Of a DNA stretch of 64,000 bases, positions 1 through 14,400 are shown piece after piece; position 1 is the first letter of the stretch; each line of letters starts with the position of its first letter. Source of the stretch: Caprimulgus europaeus. Lineage: Eukaryota; Chordata; Aves; Caprimulgiformes; Caprimulgidae. The position numbers and the translations under genes were made by a program. The notes beneath the pieces are model-generated. The model saw only the letters and a list, made by a program, of their open reading frames with translations, ran no database searches and was not told the origin of the DNA. The DNA lies in the NCBI GenBank assembly GCA_907165065.1, contig OU015529.1:10856554-10920553 (forward strand), in the 5' to 3' direction.

Positions 1-3000
1 GATTTCTCCTGAAGACTGGGCAGAAAGAAAAGGAAATCACACGGTCACTTAGGGCTGTTAATAACATTGAATTACAAAACAATACAAAAATGTGGTCATT
101 ACAAATCAAACTTTTTTAATTAAAAAAAATCCTAAAACTCTAGTTAAGACCCCTTCTTTGCATTGTTAGTTTTACTCCCAGCCACATCAATCCTAGATAA
201 ATAGTCCACAATCTTTTTTTAAGGATGCCAGAAGTTATAAAAAATGAAAACTTGTAGTTTCAAAGCCAGTTGGTAATGGAATAATCCATAATATTGAAAC
301 TAACCTATATTTTTTAAACAAAAAAATAATCATAAGAAACACATCAACATACCAACTCAGTTCTTTGCACAGTTCTATTTATTTAATACCCAGTACCACA
401 GCGCCAAACAGTTGTACTCATGGATGAGAAACCCTTTTGTGCTAGGCACCCTACAAAATACGGACCCCTGTGTCAAAATACTTGGAGTTATATGTCTCAA
501 AATATCAACCAACATTATAGATTTAATAACTTAGTTTTCAAATTTTGAAATAAAAGAATTTGGTTTGATATTAATGCCATTATTCTGTCTTAAATCAACT
601 ATCAAATGCCACTTTTTTTCCTGGTTGGTGGTACGCCCTAGCAAAGGTTACAGTTAATAGTTTAATAACAGCTCAAAGCTGCCTACTCAAGCATGAGTAG
701 AAAGGAAGGTGCTATCCTTGCCATGGAGAGATATTTTCTATCTAAGGTCCAAGCCAAGACCCACCAAACACAACATGAGCCTTCCTTTGACCTGCCAGAA
801 TTCGTATTTGAGTCTTTAGCGAACAGGTACACAGTCTGCAACTGCAACTCCGTGTTTTCCAAAAGCCTGCCTAACATGTTTCCACACTGACCAGGAGGGT
901 AACTTGGCAAACACTACCTTTATTCATTCTAGTCTTCTAAAAGAACTCCTCTGAAAAAATGAAAACAAACTAAGGACATGTTGGAAAGTTGTGGGGATTC
1001 AGAAAGTACAAATACCACTCAATGGGAAACATGCAGAGCCCACAAACACACACTCCCCAATTTCTTTTTCTTATGCATCAGGCACCAAATATTTAGTTAG
1101 AAAAAAACATTCTTCATTAAACCTATCAGAAATGGTTAAATGTCACCACAGCAGGGAAAATTACTCTGTTCTACTACTGATCCCAGAAGCCACCTGCTAT
1201 ATTCCTTTCCACTATCTGTTCTTTATATTCCTACTCTAATTTTCATTGATCAGTTCTGTTATGAGTGAAACCTCTGTAGTATTTGATAAATATTGGAACA
1301 GGCTGACATTCCTAGCACTGGAACCCTAAAGGCACTTTATAAAAAGGGGATGCAAAGTCAGGGAGATGCTCTATTTGATCCACTTATAATAAATGTGTAC
1401 AAGCATTAAATTGTCAAATGTACAACTTACAGATCCTCTAGCCTTTGCAGCACTTTCCTCCCCAACTGAGTACGAACAGCAAGTTTAAACAGACTTTGTG
1501 CCAAGGACCACTTTTTGTTGTGGTTTGTACAGCTGCTTTAAGAGAAGCTGACTGTACTTGGGACTGACTACTAAATGATTGCAGAACACAAATAAAAAGT
1601 TACCAAACAAAAGAACAGAGATATTCACACTTTTTCCATATGCTTCACATAGTAAAGAACATTACAAGAAGGGAAAAAAAACAAAACAAAAAAAACCAAC
1701 AACCATTCTAATACACTCCCAGCTGCATTTTTTGCTTTATATTCCTTCCACACCAAGTCTTAACGCCAGAAACAAAGACATCTCTTCTGCTGTAAGAGTC
1801 CATCTCCTTTTACCTGCAATAGAGTCAGTTTCATAAAGTTCCTTCTGTGTTTACCACTGGTATGTTAAAAAGAACCAGCTTAGACTACAAACTGGGAAAT
1901 TTTCATCAGAGAGAAAACAGGCTAACATTGTGTCTTAGTTATTAAACAGCATTTTAAAATAGTTGCAAGTTGTAAACATTAAAATGTAAATATTTAAGAA
2001 ATTTAGTATTTTTCAGGACAAATGAAAGTCTCCCTACACAAGGAAATAGCACTCTACCCAACACTGAAAACATCTGCACAAATATCTACTTTGTTCTTGG
2101 GTTAGAGTTTGGGGGCAGGACAGCAGCAAAATTTACAATTTCAGTTAAATTCAACTGTCATTTGTAAGAAAAAACAATGGAATGAGCTGATTGAATGATT
2201 TTCCTTAAGAATCCCTGACATTATCAAATTCATACCTACACATTAGCTCTTCACAATGACTTTTTAATCCATTATTGTAGATTTCTTGAGAGAAAAGCCA
2301 AAAGCAGAATTCAACTGAACTGTGCTTCTATTGTACTGAATTTCAGTATTCCACTTTTGGAAACCTGAGATTACAAAAATGAAATTATGCAAAACATGAT
2401 ACTTGGCAACTTCAATTTCTTGTAAAACACACAGAAGTTAACACATAGCATCACTAAAGCAGTGCTATGGAAAGCATCACAAAGAGACAACACATCCAAC
2501 ACTGTTTCTTCATTTTGCTTATTAACAAATCTAGAATATATTTGCACTTACAGGAATTTCTAACTGGCACAGATGAATTTTTACTATGCCAATAACATTG
2601 CTATAAATTTATAGCCTGTCTCCTGCTATTCTATGGCAAAGGTTTTCAGCAAAAACCAAGGTAACTAAAATATTATTTGTAGTAGCAGAATATAATGAAT
2701 GCTACTATTTGTAATGTTTGTCAGCTGTTTGACAATCAGACATACAATATATTCAGTTATGCAAAGAGATGTTTTTATAGTCTAATATTTGCCTATGATG
2801 CAATCAGAATTTCAACAAGCATAAATATTAAATATGTAATAACTATATAAAAATTTCTCCTTGAATTCTGATTGAGAAAATATCCAGATGAAGCACAAAC
2901 CTCTCGAAGTTGGGTAGAAATAGCTACTTTTAACAGCAGTGCTTATATTTCAAGTTTAATTTAATGAAAGCAACAGAACACAGCAAGTAGGCAAAAAAAG

Positions 3001-3427
3001 CCATTAACCACTCATTTGCCAAACTAATTTTTGACATGGGACAGTTAATCAGTCACCAATAAAAAGTTCACCATTTACGAGACAGCAACTTCACCATAAA
3101 GGAAAGCTATTTTTTGACCATGGCAATTAGTTCCCTCATGTTTCAAACACTAAATTCTATTTTCACATTAATTTTTAAAAGTATGTGGCTTTAACTTAAA
3201 ATAAACTGCACATCAAAAGAATGGAAAATAAACAGCCAGGAACACAATTTGACGAATTGGATTTATTTAGTTTATTTAGCTAAACAGGGTCCATTGGATC
3301 TCTTTAATAGGCTGACAGTTGCACTGGGCTGGTTAATAAAACATTCAACACAGTATCTTCAGCCAATATAGAAATGCAAATCCCACCAGAAATATTTTAT
3401 TCATGAAACAGTAATTTCAGTTACTAC

Positions 3428-3487
3428 CAAAGCAAAAAAAGAAAAAAAAAGAAACGGAAAAAAAAAGAAGGGGAGGGGGGGAGAAGA
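3428..3487. repeat. Polypurine tract
   Basis: About 60 bp that is nearly all A and G, ending in a G-rich block. A simple low-complexity tract in VTI1A intron 3. Confidence 0.9.
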
Positions 3488-6400
3488 CAAAGTACTTGCT
3501 TTGCAAACAAACAGTGCCATCTAGTGTAATTCCCTGAACAAACCAACCAAGAAATCTGAAAAGGGCTCTAATTAATCCTTTCAGTGTCAAACTGATACCT
3601 TCTCCTTATTTTTTTACTTTATCAGTAGCACATGTCTCTCCCTGTTTTGCAGTCAAACACAAATTAGCCTCGCTCTAGCTGGAAAAAAGATGAATAATAA
3701 CACGTTAAGGAACTTGAGAGTGCAGTTCTAGTCTGAAAAGCAAGCATGATAAAATGATGTGGGTTTTTGCTCAGCTTGTCTGCTGTTTTTTCTTGGAATC
3801 TTTGTTTCTAACTCATGACAGAAACCAAATCAAACTTGTACTTATACGAGTACAGGTGAGCAATACAATGAAGGGAGAGTGAGATACACTCTGTTCTACT
3901 TTATTCGTCATCGCTTCCCACACCTATGTTCCAACTGCAGAGCCTTTATTGCTGCTGCTGCTATCAAAAGCAGGACAATGACAGCTTGCTTCTTTTTGCA
4001 TGACAGCAGGAGAGTACCATTTGACTAAAATAAGAAAGCACTGAGAAAGTGGGAGGAAGTGAAGCCTTCCTCCTTCTGCCCCTCAAAAAACATTCACCTT
4101 CTGTATATGACGTCACTGTACTCACCAGGTGGCTACAAGCAATTTTGAGCAGACATTGCTTCTTCCACTATCTTCTAGGAAGACCAGCAAATAGATTTAA
4201 CTCTACTACTTTGAGAAGTAGAAGTTTCAACATAAGAACAAATTACATGGTAATTTGTAACATGAGAAATGATAGTTCTCTGCCTGGCAAATGCTGCTGA
4301 GGGCTGGCATCCAGACATGTCTAAAGACTGCCAGGTGAGAAAGCATGTTAAGTGAAAAAGGCAGAGCTGATGTCATGATGAATTTCTATTACATGCCTTA
4401 AAATATATTTTACAGAAAATTTTTATTCTGCCATAGACCACTTTTTAGCTTAATTTAATACAGAAACATCTTGTGCATAAAGAGAAAATGAGGCATGAAT
4501 GCTTACAGTGCACTACGAGTCAGTATGCCTTTCGTTCATAGCCCCCAGCCAGACACAAGAATTATCAGACTCACCAAATCACTTCCTGAAAGCACCTTTA
4601 TTTGTAATCACTCAGCCAAGCCCAGTGCTCCACAAACTGCTTTTTCTTAAAATCCTGTGCATCATCTCCACAATCACTAACTTGCTGAAGAAGCAACGAA
4701 CAGCATACCCCAAAACTCACTAGTCTTATCCCTACGAGTTAACAGATGAGCAACACCTCTGGAGAGACACACAGAAATTCCTATGAGTATCAAGGTGAAG
4801 TTGGTTGAAAGACTAATCTACTTAAGGAATTAATTTTATTAACATTAAAAATTTGCTGCTTGGTTGTCCTTACCCAGTATATTATCTTTTCACACACTGT
4901 GTTATGAGATGCATCTTACTAGTCAAATAAGGGAGGATTCTTTGTAAGCAATATCTACAGAATTATGAAACCCAGGAGGTAAGGGGTGCTTCACTGGTCT
5001 GGCCTCTCAGGAATCTCAGTTAAAACCAACATAACCCCTTAGGTTAATTACAAATTAAGCATGTTAACTCCTATCTTTCACACTTTCCTCTAAGGAAAAG
5101 TATGTCATCACCAGTAAATTCCATGGTGAAATAAATTTCCTTCTTTCTCCATACTTCCACACAAAACTATAAAAAAATTCTTAACATGTAAATAAATTAG
5201 GGCAAGTTTTCTGAGGGGGATCTAAGTTATATCACCTCTTAATCTTTCAACAAAAATGAAGTTTAGGCCTTGAATGTTACAAAAAAAACTTTTAAAAAGA
5301 GAACATTCTTTCCTGTATCACTTTTTGACCATTTAAAATAGCAGTATTATAAATATTAAGTTATTGCAAAATGTGAAATGCCTCCACTTTCTTCCACCAC
5401 AAACCCATCAAGGTGGGGACACAATAAGTAAAAAACAAACTGAAGACAACCTGGAATTTGCCTCTATAGAAAAGAATTTGACCTAATGCTCAGCAGCATC
5501 CAAGCAGACAAATATTGTACCAGAATGTATTAGAAAAGGAACAGAGGAAAAAAAAACAGTTCCTCTGTATAGAGCAATTTGAGTACAGCATAGAGGGCTG
5601 ATTACTTATCTCAAGAAGGCGACAGTATCTGTAAAAATGGCACAGTGAAGGAACTTTTGTTGACAAAATGCTTTCTCAAAACCAGATTGTCAAAGTACAC
5701 GGTCAGGTATTTCAAATTCTTTCTTCTGAAACCTAATCAGTTCAATCTCCTGTGCATTAAAGCAAATTCTCCACAGCCCTGTTCAAAAGAGCTGTACTAT
5801 TCACATAGCAAAAACTCGCCTGATTTCAGAAGATGTGAATTTGTCAACAAGATCAGGTTTTCACTACAGGCATGCGTGCCTGCCCACGCAGGGTGCAGGT
5901 GCATACATAAGGTGTACACCTGGTGGGTTCCCTGGCTATAACAACATTGTTGGGATACTGCTATGATGTTATACACACCTGTCCCACACACAGTTTACCA
6001 GTTTGTATCTATAAAGCAATAAGGCTTTGCTTTATAAATCAAAATAATCCAGCAGCAACAATTGAGTCTCTAAACGATTAGCTCAAACTGGAAAGCTAAG
6101 GAAGACTCTGTCTGTAAAGACACAGGCCATTAACTTGTCATTTGACAAATGTTGTTCATTATGATCAGAGTCATATTGAATAATTATCTGGGTAGGTGAC
6201 TGAACTAGGGGTAGCTGTATTTGCAAAAACAGACAGAATATAACTGACACCACTGTAGCAGTTGTTCTGGACTCAGGTGGTACTTCAGGATCACACAAAA
6301 GAGCTAACTTCATCAAATGAAATTCCATTTCTTATCTCCTTAAATGTTTTTAAAACTTACCAGTAGTTCTCATCTTAACAGTTATCATAAACAGAACCTG

Positions 6401-6510
6401 TAGGAGGTATGAAATGTGGATATATATCTTCACTATCAACTGAACTGAAGCTATTGTTAAATGCCAAAAACTTTTAAACAATGTATCTGTCTACATATCT
6501 ATGACTTCTT

Positions 6511-6542
6511 CCCCCCCCCCCCCCCCCCCCTTTTTTTTTTTT
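6511..6542. repeat. C20T12 homopolymer pair
   Basis: Exactly 20 C followed by 12 T: a pure polypyrimidine run in VTI1A intron 3. The length is prone to assembly and sequencing error. Confidence 0.9.
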
Positions 6543-7713
6543 GGTCAGAATAACCAAAATCACCACCAACTCTGAGTCTTTAAAAGGAATTAATGCTGTC
6601 TCTTGGACAGATAGCAAATGCTACCTGTCAAATTTGCCTCTGTGCTGCCATGACAGTTCCTTTGTCTCCTCTATTTGATGGCTATTTTTCTAACAAGAAA
6701 CATTCCTCTCACTTTGAGCCCTCATTTTTGTAACAGGAATATTACTGTGCAATATGGTCTTACTGGATTTTTATATTTCCCCATCAACTGAATGTCTCAT
6801 ACTTCAGCTGTAAGCTTTTAAGGAAAATGCCTGTCTTTTTTTTTTTTTTTTTTTCCCTCTTTTTTTATGGTGCCCTGACTTGAGCCAGTACATGGAATTC
6901 TTGGAGCCAATACTAAGGCCAGCAGATAACCACACGTTTCTAAGTTTATATAGTTACAGTTTCATATGAACTGGGATAGGTTCAGGTTAAAGTATTTTTA
7001 CAAAATCTGGAAAGCCTTGTACTACTGCATATCCCCACTGTTTAAAGATCACTGGCTATTTTCAGATAACAATTAACAAAAAAATGCTTTGCTTTTTTAA
7101 AAAAATAAATAATACCTATAGTCCATGTACTTAAAAAAAACTACAACAAAATATAAGGCTTTTTTTGCATTCAGAACTTACTTCATGCAGGCAGTCACCA
7201 TGGACATTCTACATCTGAAATAGTCAAAATCAAAATATTTAGAGGCTTAAATCACACAATGGTGCATTGGTAGGTGCAGGGGAAACACCTGCACATATGA
7301 AGATTTTTTTAAATTTCAGGCAGTCTTTAGTAGGTGGTCCCAAGACCTTAATCAACCCAGAAAGCACAAGTACATGGTCTGCAACTCCACTTCGGGCCAC
7401 AAGATAGAGCCGTTACTGCAGTCTCTGCAACCCAGCACGCCCGGTCGCTGCGGGAGCCCCAGAGCCACCGCAGCTTTGGGACTGCAATTTCTGAGACCTA
7501 ACAGGAACGAAACCCCGCTATAAAAATGCAGTATTAGTATATACTATTGAAAACAACATCATAAACCCAAGATTTATATCTGCAAGTTGAAAAGACAACA
7601 TAAGGTTTAGCAACCAGTTTTATTCTGTTTTGATATGTTTATCACACACGGCGAGCAAGCCTGAAGCAATAGCCTTTTGAGGTGTACGCAGCTTTTCAGC
7701 AAAGGATCGCTTT

Positions 7714-8155
7714 CACAGAATCACAGAATGGTGGGGGTTGGAAGGGACCTCAGGAGATCATCTAGCCCAACCCCCCTGCCAAAGCAAGTTCCCTACAGCA
7801 GGTTGCACAGGAAAGTGTCCAGGTGGGTTTTGAATATCTCCAGAAATGGAGACTCCACACCCTCTCTGGGCAGCCTGTCCCTGGGCTCTGGCACCCTCAC
7901 AGTAAAGTTCTTCCTTAGGTTTGTCTGGAACTTCCTGTGTTCCAGTTTTTGCCCATTGCCCCTTGTCCTGTCACTGGGTACTACTGAAAAGAGCCCGGCC
8001 CCATCCATTTGGCCCCCACACTTCAGATATTTATCGACATTGATAAGATCCCCTCTCGGTCTTCTCTTCTCCAGGCTGAAGAGTCCCAGCTCTCTCAGCC
8101 TTTCCTCATACGGGAAGGAAGGCTTCAGGCCCCTCATCATCTTTGTGGCCCTTTG
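7714..8155 (-). mobile_element. CR1 LINE 3' fragment in VTI1A intron 3
   Basis: Starts with the inverted CR1 tail (CACAGAATCACAGAATGG) and GGTTGGAAGGGACCTCAGGA. The minus strand reads the end of the CR1 reverse-transcriptase ORF ([25 protein letters not shown]). 5' truncated; sense to VTI1A. Of a different CR1 subtype from the copies at 44123 and 52058. Confidence 0.93.
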
Positions 8156-11100
8156 AGTATTTTTTGCTTGTTCTATTCTTGTGTCTCTCCCCAGGCATCT
8201 GCTCCCCATGAAAGACTGCACAGCACTGAGGCAAGCATCAGAAGCTGCTGCTGCCTTAAGTCGAGGTGCAATGCTTGCTTTGTTAATTTTCCCCATCCAT
8301 GTTCACAGTGCTATGCTGAGAACTTTTAATAACAAAATTGAGCTATTCTTTTTTTCATAACCACTGTTCCTCTCCAAGAGGGTGGGTCAAGATGGAGCAA
8401 GGTGGCTTTTTCTCTTCAGACATGATTTAATGCAGTTATTGGGTTACCAACTACCCACATGCAATACAGTGCATGGGGTAGGTGTCATTGCTTCCAATCA
8501 CGTCTCTGTACTGCAGAGCACTGAGAACTGCAGGCATGACTCAAGGTAACAAGGCTTAGCAATGAGGGCAAATAAATCTCCTATTTGCAACTTGCTCCTA
8601 TTTAATTACAAAGTTAGAGATGAACAAGCCATGTTTGGAGCAACTTTTCAAAGCACAGCTCAACTAAGCTGAAATTCACATTTTTCAAAACATACTTCTG
8701 GCATTAGTAAAGTGCATAGGAAAAAAACACTAAATATTCATTAAGATGCCACAGTATGGAGTAAATAATATCAAAGTGATGGTCCAGTCATTTTGTCATT
8801 TTTACACATATTGCCCAAGATAAAATAAACTCACAAATTAGGTATTTTATGTCACAAATAAACCCTAATGTTGCCCACCCTTGTAGAGAGTTCACATACT
8901 CCATGTTTCCTTCTCCAAGCTTTGAAATACACTGCTGTGCTGTTGTCTTCCTTAACTGCTTGGGTGAGGGCAAATTTTCAAGATGCTGTAAGGCACGTGA
9001 AGAACCACAAAATCAAAACTCATGTTCATTATGATGAATATAAAACAAAACTACCAGTCCCAGTTCTGCGTTCACTTTGTGTTTGAAACAGAGAACTTAT
9101 TGAGAAAGACTGTGTACTGAGGTGTATGTTTTTGCAATTCATTTCACAGAGATTATTTCTTTAAAATGAAACACACACTTCAAGAAGATTGAGAAATGTC
9201 CTCTCCTCAGTGCACATGCTGCTTCACACAGGAAGAAAAGCCAAGCCAAATACAGTGGGATCCAGCTGAGATTCCAAGTCCATTCATAAAGAACAACATT
9301 TAGCTTTGCAAGCTCACATCTGTGTGCCTTTTGGAGGAGCCGAGAACTTTGAGCAGCAATCCTGTAAGCTGATCCTAACTCGAAACTGCCAGTATCACTC
9401 ACAGTTAAGAGTTTCCCTTCTTCTATACAAGTGAATTCAAAAGTACTTAGATCTGCATTCCCTAAAGGCTCGCTAAAGCTCTTACATAAGCACTATATGC
9501 TTTGCTTACAGTCAAACAGGTCACAACTAATTCGGGACAATATTCAGGCAGAATACTCAAAAGCACTTTCAGCAAATATTTTCAACTTCCTACCTTCAGC
9601 AGCTCTACAGTTTATAGAGTCAAAGTAACATTTCCTTTCCTTCCTCCTCTTCCTTCTATGAACTCACCACTGAATCATTTTGTTAAACAGTTTCCAACAA
9701 GTTGCTATTGACTGGAGAATAACCCAAAAAGATTCTCAAACCTTCACATACAAACTTAGTACTTAGAAACTAGAATTATGTAGATAATTTAATTGTAACA
9801 ACACTATTTTCTATATAACTGAGATTTTTCCAAGCATAGCAGTGGTTTTCTTTCAGTACTTTGCTCCATCCTTCACTCAACTCCCAGTCCCTGCTCTTCT
9901 GCTGAAAGCCATCCTTGGCTTTTGAGCTGTTGTTTTTTTCCTATTATTACAGTCTGTTTCTTCCTCTTTCTCAGGCTGTTTTTGCTCCTTAGCTCTGAGC
10001 ACAAACTTATGTTCTTTCGATCATGTAACTCTTTGTGCTCTGATGCATTTCTTCTACACATGCTCGTTTCTCCTCTTCCAAAAAGAGTGTCCGGTTCCGA
10101 ACTCTCCCATTCCCTATTGCCTGGGAATATGAAAGTACCAATTCCCCTGTCTGCCTACAGAGAGAAATAGGCCAGCAACAAATATAAGCTGACAGCAGAT
10201 TCTCACCCATCTGAGAAGATAATACTGGTCTAGAAATTGCCCTCTCTTGGAAGCCACTCTTTAGCCAGTAGGGCCATACGCACTTCCTACAGGGGAACGG
10301 CGTGAGGTTGTCTCGAAATTTTGATGCACGTCTTTTTATCCTAACATTCTTCAAACTTTACAAAATTGCAACCATCTTCTAATACATTTTTGTGTGACTC
10401 CTCAACTTGGCAGAAGCACAGACGGATGACAGTCAGCTGGATTTCCTGGCTGCAGGTATAAACATTGACTCCCCTCCCCTGAAGGAACAAACTGCAGCCA
10501 ACAACATGGGAAAATTCACAGTTCTCCAGTGAATAGAAACTACTGCCGCTAGGTATTTCTTTCTCCCTACCCTGGGGGAACTGAGCTGCTGCCAATTAAC
10601 ACAGCATTTTTCCTACACTTTGCAATCCCTTTGAAGTTTTTCAGGATTTTAGAGGAAACAGTTTTGTCTCTATGTAAATCTATTCAGTACAAATCCTGGT
10701 CACAAAAAAAAGGACTGATAACTGTAGTAGAAGCCCTCGAACAAGGGAATCTTGTTAGTTTGCATCCATTATGTGAAAAATGTAGTACTTACAACCGATT
10801 TGTACAAAAGCCAAGAAGACTCTAAGTGCAATGGAAAAGAAATCACAGAGACTAAGAAATGAAGTGCACATGAGATAAACTACATTCAAAAATTCCATAG
10901 ATTGGAGACTATATTGCTTTTCATGTTACTGCCCACATTACTACAGGCTATCTTCAATGAACCATTATTTTCCACTCACAGTATACTTACATTATAATGT
11001 AAGTATTAATTCTGATGTTCTACTAGTCATTCCTTAAGCAATATGATTAAAAGCTGACTATTTTGCCTACAGCGTGAACACTCACAACGTTTAATGGCAC

Positions 11101-11342
11101 AGAAACAATTCAGATCCAGGGCAAAGGAACAGAAGGTTAGCAACTTGAATATGCTACAAAAACAAAAGCTTCTCTTCCTCAAGTCTGGTTTTCATCTGTC
11201 CATAAATAGAGCAAGATACATGCAGAAGAACTGATCTCTCACACTAGTTAAAAATACCCTGCCAGTTGCCTGAATAACTGTAGCATTATACTAAAAAAAT
11301 CCTCATAGATGCCTTCCTTTACGTGATATGTTAAAAACTCAC

Positions 11343-11453
11343 AAAATCAGCTTCAAGCTTTCCCATTTCTTGTTTGTAGCTTCTCATTCGATTGCTGTAC
11401 ATTCCTCGGCTTTGAGGTGGGATCTCTCGAACTTCAAGTTCCATCTGCTCAAG
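11343..11453 (-). CDS. VTI1A: VTI1A exon 3
   Basis: Encodes residues 52-88, from [11 protein letters not shown] to MGKLEADF, within the Habc domain. The acceptor is TTACTAG and the donor GTGAGT. It ends in phase 0, where the mammalian gene also breaks before the KRSRIAYSDE segment. No exon matching that next segment was found between 1 and 11342. Confidence 0.95.
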
Positions 11454-14400
11454 CTAGTAAGTAAAAATAAAGAAGAGACATGTAAATCAAAAGGGTAAGC
11501 AAAGCAAGGATGAATTTACATAAATTGTTCACAAATACTATGAAATATTTCTTCTTTATTAAAAAAATGGTTTTTATTCTGCAATATATAAACAATTTAT
11601 CAAAATCCTTACATGTAATTAAGTCAACAAACAAGTGACAAAATTATTCACACTTAGAAGGAATTATTCTATTCAAACATTTCTGGTTTTCAATTCCAAA
11701 TGTGATGAATACATTTTATTACAAAAAAATAGTAAAACTGAGGTTCAGTAACTTCCTGCAAATAAGGATACTTTCAGAAGAAAGCCTACCTCCACCTAGC
11801 TGTGTGGTTTTGGAAACCCTCAGCTGAAAAACATATTTAGTTTTACGCACACATATACATATGTATGTGTGTGTATGTATATACATTTGAAGTTTTGTTT
11901 ACCACCAGTCTCTATGTTTAACAAAATAATCCTTGTTCTTTTAAATACTACTTAGCAGAAGTAGAGAATTACAAAGCCTGAAATTTACATCCCAAATCTG
12001 TAGGTAGGTATATTAAATAGGTGAATCTCAGGTTTTAATGACAGTATCATTCAAGAATTTGTATAAAGTCAAATGCATTAAAACATCAGAGATAGACTAT
12101 ATCTTCCAAAAGCTTTTTCTATTTATTCTTGCCACGTAGAATACTAAGAGGCCTGAAATGCAAGAATATGGCACAGAGGTACAGAAAATCAAAAGGAGTT
12201 ATAAACTAGGGCCAAGCTGCCTGCTAATTACCTGCCCTCTGGGTCATGGAGCCTCCTCTACATGGTGCTGTCTGTTTGGGAATTCTATTTTTCACAGCTG
12301 AAGAATCCCTTACCTGCCTTTTAAAATCTTTTCAACTTACTCTAAAAAGATTAAAGAACACCTCTCCTTGGTTGCTGTAGGCACCTGAAACAATATTTAC
12401 TCACCTCCTACTGATCTCAGTTGAGCAATGTGGTATTGGAACAGAAATGCCTTTCAATTAGGGTCCCAAGCTACCAGTTATGGGCCTTCACAAGGGACAG
12501 CTACAGTTTATTCCTATGTAATCGCTTGCTTACACTTTGAAATTTCATCCTCATATCATAAGAAAAGCATCTGAATTTAATAAATGGAATTACCAGATAC
12601 TCAAAAGTCATTCTGCCTGATCTATTCTGATTATACAAAATGATATTCAATAATAAACTGTAAAGCAGACTTTAATTAAATAGTCAGTAATTAATTGAAA
12701 TATACAAAGCAATTTCTAATTCTGCTCAGTTCTTTGGCTCAGGCTTAATTTTCCAAAGGGTTATCATAAATTAAACCAATAGCTGGAGTTACTGGTTTAT
12801 TTTTTATCAATTTTATCTCAATCTATTTGATCTCAAATGTTCTATAAACATAGAAAGCATTCCTCTCATATATATAAAATTACATGTGCAAGGTTGGGAT
12901 CCTTTAATGAAGTCTCAATTCTTACCTATTACATAAAAATGAAACCATCTCCCAGTGAATAGAGAATTTGCACCAAGGATCAGACCACAGTTCATGAAAT
13001 CCAATATGTTCATTCTAAAGTGCCTGTATCAGAGAGTGTAAGGTCCAAGGAACAACGATGAAGAATGCATATTTAGGATGATCGATGTTTAACACCTTTT
13101 TTTTTTTTTCATCATGAGATTAAACAGATAAATTTTGTGGCTAGGCTGATAAATTTCCATGTGAAGTCATGCAGAAGATAGTGATCCAAGCAGGTGTGAA
13201 CCTAAATGCAACCTTATTTCATGCATCTTCACTTTCAGGCCTCATATTATTGGTCACAAAATCATATTTTTCATACACAAGCAAGAACAGAGCTAAATTC
13301 CACTAAAAGCTAAAAATAACCTGGCACTTAAATCTCAAAACATCTGTAGAAGTTCAAGTTTTCTTCAGAAAACCTAAAAGCTCAAACTTCTCTTATTGCT
13401 TATGTTCAAATTTGCACCACTGTGGTGAAGATGAGCATTTTGGAACTTAACTCTTGCCCAAATTCATAAGCCAGGCCCCATCCTTAAGGCTCCTCAGGTG
13501 TTTAAGCCAGTAGGTTTGCTCCTAACACCCAGTACACTCACAGCAGCAAATGCAGGATAAAGCAAAGCAGCCACTGGTATTTCCATTCAAAAATACAACA
13601 AAGTAAGGTAGCACTGCTGATGTCCATTGAGACCCCAAAATAAGTCTCCCCCTCCCACATGAACTTTTCCACATGGAAATTGCTCTGGAGAATTGCTGGC
13701 ATTTTATGAAACTTGTAAGCTTTGCTATTTTATTCTGATTCTAAAGCCCTGAAAGTAAACTAGAGACCTATATCAAAAACAAGTGTCTAAATAAGAATAG
13801 CCTAGCATTTGCAACACTAAATTTACATGCATTATTAAAACTCCAAGTGTCTAAATCAGAATAGCCTAGCATTTGCAACACAGTAATTTTGTGATGTGTC
13901 CCTCATAAAACATAAAGACAAATAACACACAGTTAGTTTTTTCTTCTTAAAAGTAGAATTTCATTCAAAAATGCTAATCTCAGCTCTTCTAGCACATGCT
14001 AGATTTTATACTCAAAAAGTTTTCCTACAGTTATCACAACATTCACCTCTCTTAAAAACCTGGTAAAAATAACATGCAGATAGGAGGTAGAATGAGAGGA
14101 TTTTTCTCCAAAGATCTCTTACTCAACAGCTCTGCCTTGAAAAGGCAGCCTGGGAGTCTGAAAGTTTTGGTGTCAGTTCTGCATTTAGATCAAATCAATT
14201 ACACCAGTGGTTTTACCCAAACAAAGCAGACAGGGTTTTAAAACAATCAATGGTTAGTCAATGTAAATAAATTATCTCTACAATAATATTTATAAAATAT
14301 GAGAGTGTAATTTCCTAGACAAGTAGGAAATAAAAGAAAATCAGCTAAATCCAGCTTTGACTACTCAAGACAAGCAAAACAATGTATAAAAACTAGCAGT

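Larger units (their letters stand above)
1..11342 (-). other. VTI1A intron 3 (partial)
   Basis: AT-rich intronic sequence running to the left edge. I looked for VTI1A exon 4 (SDEVR-type sequence) on the minus strand and did not see it. Contents recognised: a polypurine tract (3428-3487), a C20T12 tract (6511-6542) and one CR1 (7714-8155). The short ORFs here have no family resemblance and scattered stops. Confidence 0.8.

Noticed and set aside
7677-8329. Overlapping ORFs of 106-167 codons
   Set aside because: They are the CR1 LINE fragment and its antisense, not a host gene.
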